From: Enterocloster asparagiformis
Lineage (GTDB): Bacteria; Bacillota; Clostridia; Lachnospirales; Lachnospiraceae
Direction: 5' to 3'
Assembly: GCA_018380885.1 (NCBI GenBank)
Contig: JAGZSY010000002.1
Location: 124,001-188,000 of the forward strand
DNA length: 64,000 bases
Below the pieces are notes generated by a model. It saw only the letters and a list, made by a program, of their open reading frames with translations, was not told the origin of the DNA and made no database searches. Position 1 is the first letter of the stretch, and every line of letters begins with the position of its first letter. Positions 25,921-33,453 of this stretch are shown here, piece after piece. Position numbers and translations under genes: made by a program.

Positions 25921-27027
25921 TCATTCTCCATCCGATTGATCGCGCCCCTGTCCAGCATTCTGCTGGCGGTAGGACAAATTGGTGGAATTTTCCAGGAGCT
26001 TCATAAACTCCCGGTACTCTGCGCCCTCCACCTGGCGGTACGCGCCGCTCTTTAAATCGTTCAGGCAGATGTTCATCACCCGCACACGCTTTAGAGAGCG
26101 CACATGGCAGCCGCAGGCCTCGCACATCCGGCGAATCTGGCGGTTCAGTCCCTGGGTCAGCACGATGGAAAAGCGCTTGTCCCCGGTTTTTCTCAGCTTG
26201 CAGGGAAGGGTTGTCCGGTTCAGCTCCTTTAGCTTTACCCCCTTTTCCATGCGCGCCAGAAATTCCGCCGTCACAGGCCGGTCGATGGTAACCTGATACT
26301 CCTTCTCATGAGCATTGCCGCTGCGCATGATTTTATTCACCAGATCGCCCTGGTTGGTCATCAAAACCAGGCCCTCTGAATCCTTGTCCAGACGGCCCAC
26401 GTAGTAAACTCTGAGAGGATACTGAATCATATCCACAATATTCGGCGCCTTGTCCTTGTCCGACGCCGTGCAGACCACGCCCTTTGGCTTGTTCACAGCC
26501 AGCAGCACGGGCTTGGGCTTTTTCATAAGACGGGCGGACGCCTTTGCCTCCTGAGAAAAGGCGCCGCCGGGGACGTCTTTCCCCGGACGTGTTTTGGTTC
26601 CGGCAGCGGCCAGAGCCAAGCGGCCGGCGCCTTGCGCCTCCGCATTCCTGCGCCCTGCGCCCTGGCCCGCTGCATTCCCGCGCACTGCGCCCTGGCCCGC
26701 TGCATTCACGCGCCCCGCGCCCTGGCCCGCCGCATTCACGCGCACTGCGCTCTGGCCCGCTGCATTCCCGCGCCCCGCGCCCTGGCCTGCCGCATTCCCG
26801 CGCCCCGCGCCCTGGCCCGCCGATTTCCCGCGCACTGCGCTCTGGCCCGCGTCCCCGCGCCCCACGACCTTGCCGCCGCAGACCACAGTCTGGTCCATGC
26901 GCACCTTCTGGCCCATCTTGGCGGGCACGCCGTCCACCAGCACCTTGCCGGACTGGATCAGCCGGTCCGCCTCGCGCCTGGAACAGACGCCCATAGCGCT
27001 CAACAGCTTATTTAAACGTTCTTCCAT
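25921..27027 (-). CDS. rluF: 23S rRNA pseudouridine synthase, RluF type, with repeat-bearing linker
   Basis: 368 residues against roughly 240-290 for relatives. Residues 1-58 form the S4 RNA-binding domain (LLSAMGVCSRREADRLIQSG). Residues ~60-128 are seven decapeptide repeats close to AAGQGAGRGN, followed by a basic/Ala-rich stretch to ~165. The catalytic domain follows with Asp214 in GRLDKDSEGL and with LNRQIRRMCEACGCHV, the RluF/RluB signature. RluF modifies U2604 in E. coli; the exact target here is inferred. The linker is low-complexity and Gly/Arg-rich and may touch RNA. The gene stop nearly abuts the ligA start. Confidence 0.92.
   Translation of the reverse strand: MEERLNKLLSAMGVCSRREADRLIQSGKVLVDGVPAKMGQKVRMDQTVVCGGKVVGRGDAGQSAVRGKSAGQGAGRGNAAGQGAGRGNAAGQSAVRVNAAGQGAGRVNAAGQGAVRGNAAGQGAGRRNAEAQGAGRLALAAAGTKTRPGKDVPGGAFSQEAKASARLMKKPKPVLLAVNKPKGVVCTASDKDKAPNIVDMIQYPLRVYYVGRLDKDSEGLVLMTNQGDLVNKIMRSGNAHEKEYQVTIDRPVTAEFLARMEKGVKLKELNRTTLPCKLRKTGDKRFSIVLTQGLNRQIRRMCEACGCHVRSLKRVRVMNICLNDLKSGAYRQVEGAEYREFMKLLENSTNLSYRQQNAGQGRDQSDGE
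26642..26851 (-). repeat. seven in-frame 30-bp tandem repeats in the rluF-type gene
   Basis: Seven consecutive 30-bp units start at 26642, 26672, 26702, 26732, 26762, 26792 and 26822. On the plus strand each begins near GCATTCCCGCGC and ends CTGGCCCGCY. Units differ by one to four bases, alternating between CACTGCGC and CCCCGCGC forms. Each encodes ten residues (A-A/G-Q-G/S-A-G/V-R-G/V-N-A), so copy-number change keeps the frame. A degenerate eighth unit may precede 26642. Confidence 0.96.
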
Positions 27028-27037
27028 GGCTCTTCCC

Positions 27038-28090
27038 CTATTCCCGCGGCAGCGCCACCGGATTGGGGGCGATCAACATGGCATCTCCGAAGGAGAAGAA
27101 ACGGTAACGCTCTCTGATAGCCTCCTCGTAGGCGGCCAGGATGTGCTCCCGCCCCGCCAGGGCGCTGACAAGCATCACCAGCGTGGACTCCGGCAGATGG
27201 AAATTCGTGATCAGGGCGTCGAGAATCTTGAACCGGTAGCCCGGATAGATGAATATCTCCGTCCATCCCGTACCCGCCTTCAACACCCCGTCCTCGGTGG
27301 CCGCGGACTCCACGGTGCGGCAGCTGGTGGTGCCGACGCAGACCACGCGCCCGCCGGCAGCCTTGGTCTCGTTGACCTTGGCGGCCTCCGCCTCCTCCAC
27401 CACGTAAAACTCCGAGTGCATGTGGTGATCCAATACATTCTCCACCTTCACGGGCCGGAATGTGCCCAGGCCCACGTGCAGAGTCACATGGGCGATCTTC
27501 ACCCCCATGTCCTCGATCTCCTGCAGCAGCTCCTTGGTAAAATGCAGGCCCGCCGTGGGAGCGGCCGCCGAGCCCTCGTGCTTGGCGTAAACCGTCTGGT
27601 AGCGGTTCTTATCCTTTAACTGGTGGGTGATATAGGGCGGCAGGGGCATCTGGCCCAGCTGGTCCAGAATCTCCTCGAAAATCCCCTCGTAGTGAAACTG
27701 GATCAGACGGTTTCCGTCGTCCACAGTCTCCACCACGGTACCGGTCAGCAGCCCGTCCCCGAAGGAGATCGTGGTGCCCGGTTTGGCCTTCTTTCCCGGC
27801 TTCACCAGCGTCTCCCAGATATCGTTCTCACGCCGCTTTAGCAACAGAACCTCGATCTTGGCCCCTGTGTCCTCCTTCACGCCCATCAGACGGGCGGGAA
27901 TCACCTTGGTATCGTTGATCACCAGGCAATCGCCCGGCCTTAAATATTCCACAATATCCCGGAACACCCTGTGGGTCACGGCTCCGGTATCCTTGTCCAG
28001 CACCAGCAGCCGCGAGGAAGCCCTGTCGTCCAGGGGATCCTGGGCAATCAGCTCCTGCGGCAAGTCAAAATTAAAATCCTTAACATCCAT
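27038..28090 (-). CDS. queA: S-adenosylmethionine:tRNA ribosyltransferase-isomerase
   Basis: 350 residues, full length. It transfers and isomerises the ribosyl group of SAM onto 7-aminomethyl-7-deazaguanine in tRNA, giving epoxyqueuosine. Clear family blocks: [20 protein letters not shown] at the start, [34 protein letters not shown], and RYKILDA-like [18 protein letters not shown] near the end. It precedes the rluF-type gene by 10 bases, so two RNA-modification genes are in one transcript; the tgt/tad partners are not in the window. Confidence 0.96.
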   Translation of the reverse strand: MDVKDFNFDLPQELIAQDPLDDRASSRLLVLDKDTGAVTHRVFRDIVEYLRPGDCLVINDTKVIPARLMGVKEDTGAKIEVLLLKRRENDIWETLVKPGKKAKPGTTISFGDGLLTGTVVETVDDGNRLIQFHYEGIFEEILDQLGQMPLPPYITHQLKDKNRYQTVYAKHEGSAAAPTAGLHFTKELLQEIEDMGVKIAHVTLHVGLGTFRPVKVENVLDHHMHSEFYVVEEAEAAKVNETKAAGGRVVCVGTTSCRTVESAATEDGVLKAGTGWTEIFIYPGYRFKILDALITNFHLPESTLVMLVSALAGREHILAAYEEAIRERYRFFSFGDAMLIAPNPVALPRE

Positions 28091-28106
28091 CTCGTTACGC
28101 CTCCGG

Positions 28107-29096
28107 TCATTCGCCTATTTTTACCTGGGAAACGGAGGAACTCTCCCCCGCCCCGGTCTCACTCTGCTGTGCGGCGCTGCTGTCACCGGCGCTCTCACTA
28201 CTGCTCTCTTCCGCCTGGCCCGCTCCCTCAGGCGCGGCTCCGGACTCTGCCTGGCCCGTTGTCCCCTGCCCGCCCGTGATAATGGACACTGTGCTGTCGC
28301 GGGTCTCCTCCGGCTCGGAGGAATCCACCACCGCGCCCTTTTGCAGCTTCTTGTACGCACCGGCCAACAGCGCGTCTGATTCCAGTGCTTCCTTTAACTG
28401 CTGGTTGATCTGGGAAGCCAAAAGGCGCACGTCCTCGGACTGGTTGGCCTTCGCCACATAGTCCGCCTCGTCCCCCACCACGTTCTCGCGGATCGTATAT
28501 TGTCCATCGGCATTCTTCACCACATAGCACCACAGAAGCCCGGGCGCCAGGGAATCAGCCCTGCGGAATTTGATTTTATAGGTCACGTAGACCACGTAGG
28601 AATCGTCCGTCATCCCCTGTTTGGTATAGCAGGTGATATCCTGGTAATCCTCGATCTCGGCGGCCTCCGCGTCCAGCTGCTTCTGCCGCGCCGCCAGGTC
28701 CTCCTCCCCGGTCTTGCCGAACAGGCGGTAGAGCGTCTGCGCGTCCTTGTCCACCTTGGCCTGGAAATAGTCGCTGAGCAGCTGGTTGACCTCCGGAACC
28801 TCGTCCTTTTTCAGCTCATAGTCGGAAAAATCCGTCTTGTACTCGCTGTTGTCCGGCTCGATGCTGCTGTCCTGCTCAAGGCTGATCTCCGCCGTGGTGC
28901 CGGACTGCTCCACCACGATCTCCACCGTGCCGTCCGTACCCGCGGCCGTGACGTCCGTCTCCTTCGGCTTTTTATCCATCACCAGAATAATGATCACCAG
29001 CACCGCCACAACCACCAGCGGTATTGCCATCATCCGTATGTATTTGACTTTATCTGCATCAGACCATCCTCTGCCTGTCCTTTTTCTGCGACTCAT
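28107..29096 (-). CDS. membrane-anchored extracytoplasmic protein of unknown function
   Basis: 329 residues. A basic start ([16 protein letters not shown]) leads to one membrane helix at ~22-40 ([16 protein letters not shown]); the rest should lie outside. Residues ~90-230 look like an NTF2-like alpha+beta domain ([20 protein letters not shown], then [12 protein letters not shown] and [10 protein letters not shown]). The last ~65 residues are Ser/Glu/Gly/Ala low-complexity, wall-spanning in style. A small conserved Lachnospiraceae protein by appearance, but I do not know a named family. It lies 17 bases upstream of queA and has its own promoter. Confidence 0.8.
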   Translation of the reverse strand: MSRRKRTGRGWSDADKVKYIRMMAIPLVVVAVLVIIILVMDKKPKETDVTAAGTDGTVEIVVEQSGTTAEISLEQDSSIEPDNSEYKTDFSDYELKKDEVPEVNQLLSDYFQAKVDKDAQTLYRLFGKTGEEDLAARQKQLDAEAAEIEDYQDITCYTKQGMTDDSYVVYVTYKIKFRRADSLAPGLLWCYVVKNADGQYTIRENVVGDEADYVAKANQSEDVRLLASQINQQLKEALESDALLAGAYKKLQKGAVVDSSEPEETRDSTVSIITGGQGTTGQAESGAAPEGAGQAEESSSESAGDSSAAQQSETGAGESSSVSQVKIGE

Positions 29097-29437
29097 GAAT
29101 TATGTCCTCCTGTGCGGGGGCGAAAAGCGCCCATTCTGCTTTGAAATGTCTCCGCTCTATTTTAGCAGACTCTATTATAAATTGCAATCTTGGATTATCG
29201 CTGAAACGCTTCACCCCTTCTCAAACGCCATGCGTTCCAGCCGCGATGCCCAACGCTGCCGCTCTCCCAGCAGCCACAGGCTGTTCCTTCCGTTTTTCTC
29301 CATACCAGCAAACCATCCCATCACCGCAGTGGCCCCTGGCATCCGCGCTTCGCCGCCGGCCCATTGGGCAAAAAAAATACCGCCAGCCCCGGAAATATAT
29401 CCCGGCTCTGCGGCACCTGTTATATGATACTAAAAAA
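29097..29437. other. intergenic region between the anchored-protein gene and tRNA-Arg
   Basis: About 340 bases. It holds the promoter at 29159-29187. A 43-codon minus frame (MPGATAVMGWFAGMEKNGRN and on, ending at 29219-29221) has a believable composition but no ribosome site; it could be the tail of a gene lost beside the tRNA. Nothing else is supported. Confidence 0.4.
29159..29187 (-). promoter_or_regulatory. promoter of the anchored-protein/queA/rluF/ligA/metA run
   Basis: Minus strand TTGCAA, a 17-nt spacer, TAAAAT, about 60 bases upstream of the start at 29096. The genes from 29096 down to 22977 are closely packed on this strand and could be read from here. Confidence 0.6.
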
Positions 29438-29509
29438 TGCGTCTGATAGGAATCGAACCTACGCACGCGGCTCCGGAGGCCACTGCTCTATCCACTGAGC
29501 TACAGACGC
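29438..29509 (-). tRNA. tRNA-Arg (anticodon CCG)
   Basis: A complete cloverleaf: acceptor GCGTCTG/CAGACGC, D arm GCTC…GAGC, anticodon stem GTGGC/GCCGC with loop CTCCGGA (anticodon CCG, codon CGG), and T arm GTAGG TTCGATT CCTAT, discriminator A. CCA is not encoded; a T6 run follows at once and probably ends transcription. Confidence 0.96.
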
Positions 29510-29518
29510 ATCTCCTGT

Positions 29519-29547
29519 ATAATACTACACTTGGCTCAAAAATTCAA
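29519..29547 (-). promoter_or_regulatory. promoter of tRNA-Arg
   Basis: Minus strand TTGAAT, a 17-nt spacer, TATTAT, ending 9 bases before the tRNA. Its -35 overlaps the last codons of the upstream exporter gene (stop at 29544). Confidence 0.75.
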
Positions 29548-30053
29548 GTCTTTTTTTCAAATTTTCCCATTTGCTCACACAATTCCTCTGCTGCGGCACC
29601 CGCGCATCCCCGTTCCCCCCGGCCTTTCCTGCCGTTTCTCAGCAGATGGAACAGGGAGTCCACCAGGAACACCGCCATGGCGATGGAACCTGCGATCTGA
29701 AGGGTTTCCGCCAGATAGTAGGAGGACTGGTTCTGGCTGTCCTGGATCATGTAATACACGCTGTTGTAGATGGAGGCGCCGGGCACCAGGGGCAGAATCC
29801 CCGGAATCAGGAAAACCGTCACCGGAGCCTTCAAAATACGGGCCGCCAGGTGGCTGAACACAGCCACCGCCAGGCCGGCCACAAAGGCGGCCAGAATCTT
29901 GGAGCCCGCCTGATCCCTGACGATCAGATAGACCAGCCAGCACAGGGCGCCGGCGGTACCATACCACGCCAGAAAACGCCTGGGCAGCTCCAGAATCCGC
30001 GTGAAGCTGGCCACGGCGCAGAAGGCCCCGATTGTCTGAATCACCATCACCAT
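29544..30053 (-). CDS. threonine/serine exporter family, small ThrE subunit (DUF3815 type)
   Basis: 169 residues, about five membrane helices (IQTIGAFCAVASFTRILELP; VTVFLIPGILPLVPGASIYN; IAGSIAMAVFLVDSLFHLL). It corresponds to the C-terminal membrane half of ThrE-type amino acid exporters. It overlaps the larger-subunit gene by 7 nt, so they are coupled. The motif PGILPLVPG matches PGVIF/PLVPG of its partner. It probably pumps out threonine/serine or a related small acid. Confidence 0.9.
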   Translation of the reverse strand: MVMVIQTIGAFCAVASFTRILELPRRFLAWYGTAGALCWLVYLIVRDQAGSKILAAFVAGLAVAVFSHLAARILKAPVTVFLIPGILPLVPGASIYNSVYYMIQDSQNQSSYYLAETLQIAGSIAMAVFLVDSLFHLLRNGRKGRGERGCAGAAAEELCEQMGKFEKKT

Positions 30054-30829
30054 GCCGCACCACCTCCCGTCAGATAGCGGAACAAGGCCATGCTGGCGCC
30101 CACCCCGGCGGCCACCGCCAGCGCCACCACCACAGCCTCCAGCATCCGCGCCGCGCCGGAAGAATAATCCCCGTTCAGAGTATCGCGGACCGCGGTGGTG
30201 AAGATCACGCCGGGCACCAGGGGCATGATGGAGCTGACAATCACGATGTCCCGGTTGATCTGGGGCAGCGCGAAGCGGTTTAACAGCAGGGCCGTGATCC
30301 CGCAGGCAAAGGCGCCCAGGGCGTTGACGCAGAAGCCGTTTAACCGCAGCCGGGAGGAGGCGTAGACCACCGTCCCCAGCGCCGCCCCCACCATGGCCGC
30401 GCCCAGGCAGTCCCAGGGCGTGCCGCCCAGCACCACGCCAAAAAAGAGGGCCACCCAGATATAGCTGACCCCCTTTGCCGCCAAGCCGTACTGGTTGACG
30501 CGTTTGACCTCCTCCAACCGCGCCAGCGCTTCCTGGACGGTCATCGCTCCGGCGCAGATACGGCGCGAAATTTCGTTCACCTGGCAGATCCTGTTTAAAT
30601 TGGTGGCGCGGTCCGTGACCCGCCGCACCAGGGTGATCGGCTCCTCCCCGTCCGCCCTCAGGGTGACGAAAATACCGGTGCTGAACACCATGGTCTGGGC
30701 CTCCCGGTCCGCAACGCTCAAAATATAATGGATGGTCTCTTCGATTCTGGCGATCTCCGCCCCGCTGACCAGCATGATCTCGCCGGCCAGCATGGCGGTC
30801 CTGGCCAGCTCCCTATCCCGATTTTCCAT
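30047..30829 (-). CDS. threonine/serine exporter family, ThrE N-domain subunit (DUF1212 type)
   Basis: 260 residues. A cytoplasmic N-terminal part of ~110 residues (LAGEIMLVSGAEIARIEETI, ATNLNRICQVNEISRRICAG) is followed by five membrane helices (YIWVALFFGVVLGGTPWDCL, SSIMPLVPGVIFTTAVRDTL). Together with the overlapping small gene it makes the two-part version of ThrE. The upstream L,D-transpeptidase gene ends 20 bases before it on the same strand, so they may share a transcript. Confidence 0.92.
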   Translation of the reverse strand: MENRDRELARTAMLAGEIMLVSGAEIARIEETIHYILSVADREAQTMVFSTGIFVTLRADGEEPITLVRRVTDRATNLNRICQVNEISRRICAGAMTVQEALARLEEVKRVNQYGLAAKGVSYIWVALFFGVVLGGTPWDCLGAAMVGAALGTVVYASSRLRLNGFCVNALGAFACGITALLLNRFALPQINRDIVIVSSIMPLVPGVIFTTAVRDTLNGDYSSGAARMLEAVVVALAVAAGVGASMALFRYLTGGGAAW

Positions 30830-30848
30830 GTTATCACCTGTAAATGCA

Positions 30849-32249
30849 TTAGTTGTAGCAGATCACCGGCATCCCCTTTTCCACCAGCCCGTAGAGGAGC
30901 TTCGCCCTGTCCGGCGGCAGGTTCACACAGCCGTGGCTGCCTGAGGTCTGGAAAATCGCTCCGCCGAAGCTGCCTCTCCAGTTGGCATCGTGGAGTCCGA
31001 TCCCCCCGTTAAAGGGCATCCAGAAATCCACATGGCTCTCATACTCATAGCTGCCGTCCGCCTTCTTCGGCCCGCGCAGTATCCGGTCCTCCTCCTTGTA
31101 GGTCAGGGAGTAAATTCCCGGCGGCGTGGTGTAGTTCTTGGACACATTGCCCGTCACGCAGGGTGCATCCCAAACCACCTGCCCGTCCTTTGTCATGTAC
31201 ACGTGCTGGTTCGTCAGATCGATCTCCACATAGGTCGATCCCCACTCCGGTTCCGTCCGGCCAGCCGCGGTCTGGGCAAACACGGGCTCCCGGGTCTGGC
31301 TGTCCGTGGACTTCAGCAGATCGGTCAGCGCCTGGACCTCCGCGGCCTGGTCCAGCTTCCACCCGTAAGGGCCTGTGAGCTGCACGTCACGGCCGTCCGC
31401 CGTGTGGAAGGTCCGCTCCGTACCCGCGGTATCGTACTTGGCGGCCAAGGCCTGCACAAAGCCCACCACCCCTCCGGCGTCCACATTCACCTGCCCGTCG
31501 GCTCCCACGGACAACCAGGAGCAGATGGTTCCTCCGTCCAGAACCTCGGACGCCTCCCCAAACTGGTAGGTAACGCTCATGCCGCGGTATCGGTTCATGG
31601 TATCGCGAAGCGCCTGCAGTCCGGCGTCATTTGCCCTCACCTGGACCTGGTGATAAAGTCCCGCCGCCGTCAGGTCCAGCTCCTTTGCCCCCGCGGCCAC
31701 CGCCTCCCGGATCGCAGCTGCGGTCCGCTCCGGGTCCAGATTGTTTCCCTCCACCTCAGGGATGATGGTAAATTCCGTCTCCGCCGCATAGTCGGATATC
31801 CGCGCGTCCCTTGTCTCCACAATCCCGGAGCCGGACAGGCAGGGTAGCGCTGCGATCTTCGCGTCCAGCGCCTGGGCGTCATAGGCCGCGGTCATGGCCA
31901 TGGTGTGTGAGTTGTCGGCTGCGGGCCCGGAAATGCGCCCGGTGGCGTTCTGCTGCGCCAGTATCTCGTCCAGCCCCGCCGGCAGCGTCACCTTGTAGCC
32001 GATCTCAGCTCCCTTTATATACTCCTTTGTGCCGTCCTTTTTCTTTATCTCCAGCTGATAGCTGCTGTCGTAAAATCCCTCTATGCTGGACTTGGCCTGT
32101 TCCACCGTCATGCCGCCGATTCCCAGACCGTTGATCGAGGTGCCAGGCACAAACTGGGCGGCGTCATCCGCCAGCGCAGTAGCGCAGAACACCGCGGACA
32201 GGGCCGCTGCGGCCACCAGGCTCCTAACTGCTTGTCTCAATTTTATCAT
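30849..32249 (-). CDS. L,D-transpeptidase with signal peptide
   Basis: 466 residues. The signal peptide is at 1-27 (SLVAAAALSAVFCATALA). Residues ~30-320 form two peptidoglycan-binding-type domains (GTSINGLGIGGMTVEQAKSS, the PG_binding_4 pattern). The YkuD catalytic domain is at ~340-466, with the His in GIGLHDANWRG and nucleophile Cys in SHGCVNLP. It makes 3-3 cross-links in, or anchors proteins to, peptidoglycan. Full length and intact. Confidence 0.95.
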   Translation of the reverse strand: MIKLRQAVRSLVAAAALSAVFCATALADDAAQFVPGTSINGLGIGGMTVEQAKSSIEGFYDSSYQLEIKKKDGTKEYIKGAEIGYKVTLPAGLDEILAQQNATGRISGPAADNSHTMAMTAAYDAQALDAKIAALPCLSGSGIVETRDARISDYAAETEFTIIPEVEGNNLDPERTAAAIREAVAAGAKELDLTAAGLYHQVQVRANDAGLQALRDTMNRYRGMSVTYQFGEASEVLDGGTICSWLSVGADGQVNVDAGGVVGFVQALAAKYDTAGTERTFHTADGRDVQLTGPYGWKLDQAAEVQALTDLLKSTDSQTREPVFAQTAAGRTEPEWGSTYVEIDLTNQHVYMTKDGQVVWDAPCVTGNVSKNYTTPPGIYSLTYKEEDRILRGPKKADGSYEYESHVDFWMPFNGGIGLHDANWRGSFGGAIFQTSGSHGCVNLPPDRAKLLYGLVEKGMPVICYN

Positions 32250-32299
32250 GATTAATTGACCTTTTCTTCCATATATTCACAGATTAAATGATGCTGCCC

Positions 32300-32327
32300 T
32301 CTATATATAACATATTGTGCCTGTCAA
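32300..32327 (-). promoter_or_regulatory. promoter of the L,D-transpeptidase gene
   Basis: Minus strand TTGACA, a 16-nt spacer, TATAGA, about 50 bases upstream of the start at 32249. Confidence 0.6.
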
Positions 32328-32503
32328 CTACAAGAACTTTTCTCTGTATTTTTCTTAAAAATTACGATATTTTTCTACAGGACTTGACAACCGGCGGTCT
32401 GTGGATTAAGCTGGAGTCACTTCTTTCCGGCGCGTCCGCGCCGTTCTTCTACACAAATCTTATATTTCAGTCAATCTTTTATGCCTGTAAGGAGGTCAAA
32501 TCT

Positions 32504-33439
32504 ATGCTTTATCACACTTTTTTATCCGCAATCAGACAACAGATGCAGAAACGGCTGGGGGATGAGTACGTCCTGACGCTTCACCGCATCCCGAGGAACA
32601 ACGGTCTCTGCCTGGACGGGCTGAGCATCTGCGGGAAGGGCTCCCGGGTGGCGCCCACCATCTACCTGAACACCTGCTACCAGCGCTTCCAAAATGGAAC
32701 GCCCCTGAATCAGATTCTCGACGAGCTGGTAAGCCTCTACCGCCAAAGTCTGGACAACACCCCATTTGACCTGAATCTCCTGGAATGCGCTGCATCCGTG
32801 CGCCCCCGGGTGGCCTTCCGCCTGATCAACGCGCAGTCCAACTGCGAGCTGCTTAAGACCCTGCCCCACATCCCGGTGCTGGATCTGGCTAAGGTATTTT
32901 ACCTGGATCTGGGCGCGGACGGCGCAGGGACCATGACCGTGCGCATCACCAACGCCCACCTGGATCACTGGGACATGGACCTGGAAACCCTGAACCGCTT
33001 GGCGGACCACAACACGCCCCGCCTGTTCCCTGCCAGGATCAGCTCCATCGAGGACGCCCTGGGAGATCTGCTGCTGCCGGACCGCTGTGACGGCAGTACC
33101 TGCTTCGACCCGCCCGCATTTTCCGGCCCTGATTTTCCCCTGTATATCCTCTCCAATCAGAGCGGTTTTTCCGGAGCCGCCTGTATGCTCTACCCGGATA
33201 TATTAAAGGACTTCGCGGACCGGATGAAGGCCAATCTTGTGGTCCTTCCCTCCAGCATACACGAAGTCCTGCTGCTCCCCGACCGGGGAGACCAAAATTA
33301 TATGGAGCTGTGCCGCACCGTGGCCTCCATCAACCGTTCCGAGGTCGATCCCGAGGAACGGCTGTCCAACCACGCCTATCTCTTCTCCCGCAGCACCGGC
33401 CGTCTGCGGATGGCTCCGGTAAGCCCCAACCCGCTGTAG
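32504..33439 (+). CDS. DUF5688-family protein
   Basis: 311 residues. The start is set by AAGGAGG, seven bases before ATG 32504; upstream in-frame ATGs add low-conservation sequence. It has no signal or membrane helix. It belongs to the DUF5688 family common in Lachnospiraceae genomes, of unknown role, and typically multi-copy. Recognisable blocks: VAPTIYLNTCYQRFQNGTPL near the start and ILSNQSGFSGAACMLYPDIL later. It ends convergent to feoB, with both stop codons inside one hairpin. Confidence 0.8.
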   Translation: MLYHTFLSAIRQQMQKRLGDEYVLTLHRIPRNNGLCLDGLSICGKGSRVAPTIYLNTCYQRFQNGTPLNQILDELVSLYRQSLDNTPFDLNLLECAASVRPRVAFRLINAQSNCELLKTLPHIPVLDLAKVFYLDLGADGAGTMTVRITNAHLDHWDMDLETLNRLADHNTPRLFPARISSIEDALGDLLLPDRCDGSTCFDPPAFSGPDFPLYILSNQSGFSGAACMLYPDILKDFADRMKANLVVLPSSIHEVLLLPDRGDQNYMELCRTVASINRSEVDPEERLSNHAYLFSRSTGRLRMAPVSPNPL

Positions 33440-33453
33440 GCGTTTTCGCCTAC
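33436..33453. terminator. shared hairpin over the convergent DUF5688 and feoB stops
   Basis: Arms GTAGGCG/CGCCTAC with a TTTT loop. The TAG of each gene lies within an arm. No T-run follows on either strand, so termination would be weak. Confidence 0.45.

Noticed and set aside
24776..25939. 387-codon plus-strand open frame
   Set aside because: Antisense to ligA, low-complexity His/Leu/Gly text without domain features.
26642..26851. Regular 30-bp repeats considered as a CRISPR array
   Set aside because: Units are head-to-tail with no unique spacers, lie in a coding frame, and no cas genes are near.
26594..27619. Long plus-strand frame with Pro/Ala repeats
   Set aside because: It is the complement of the rluF repeat region and of part of queA; the repeats are explained by the minus-strand gene.
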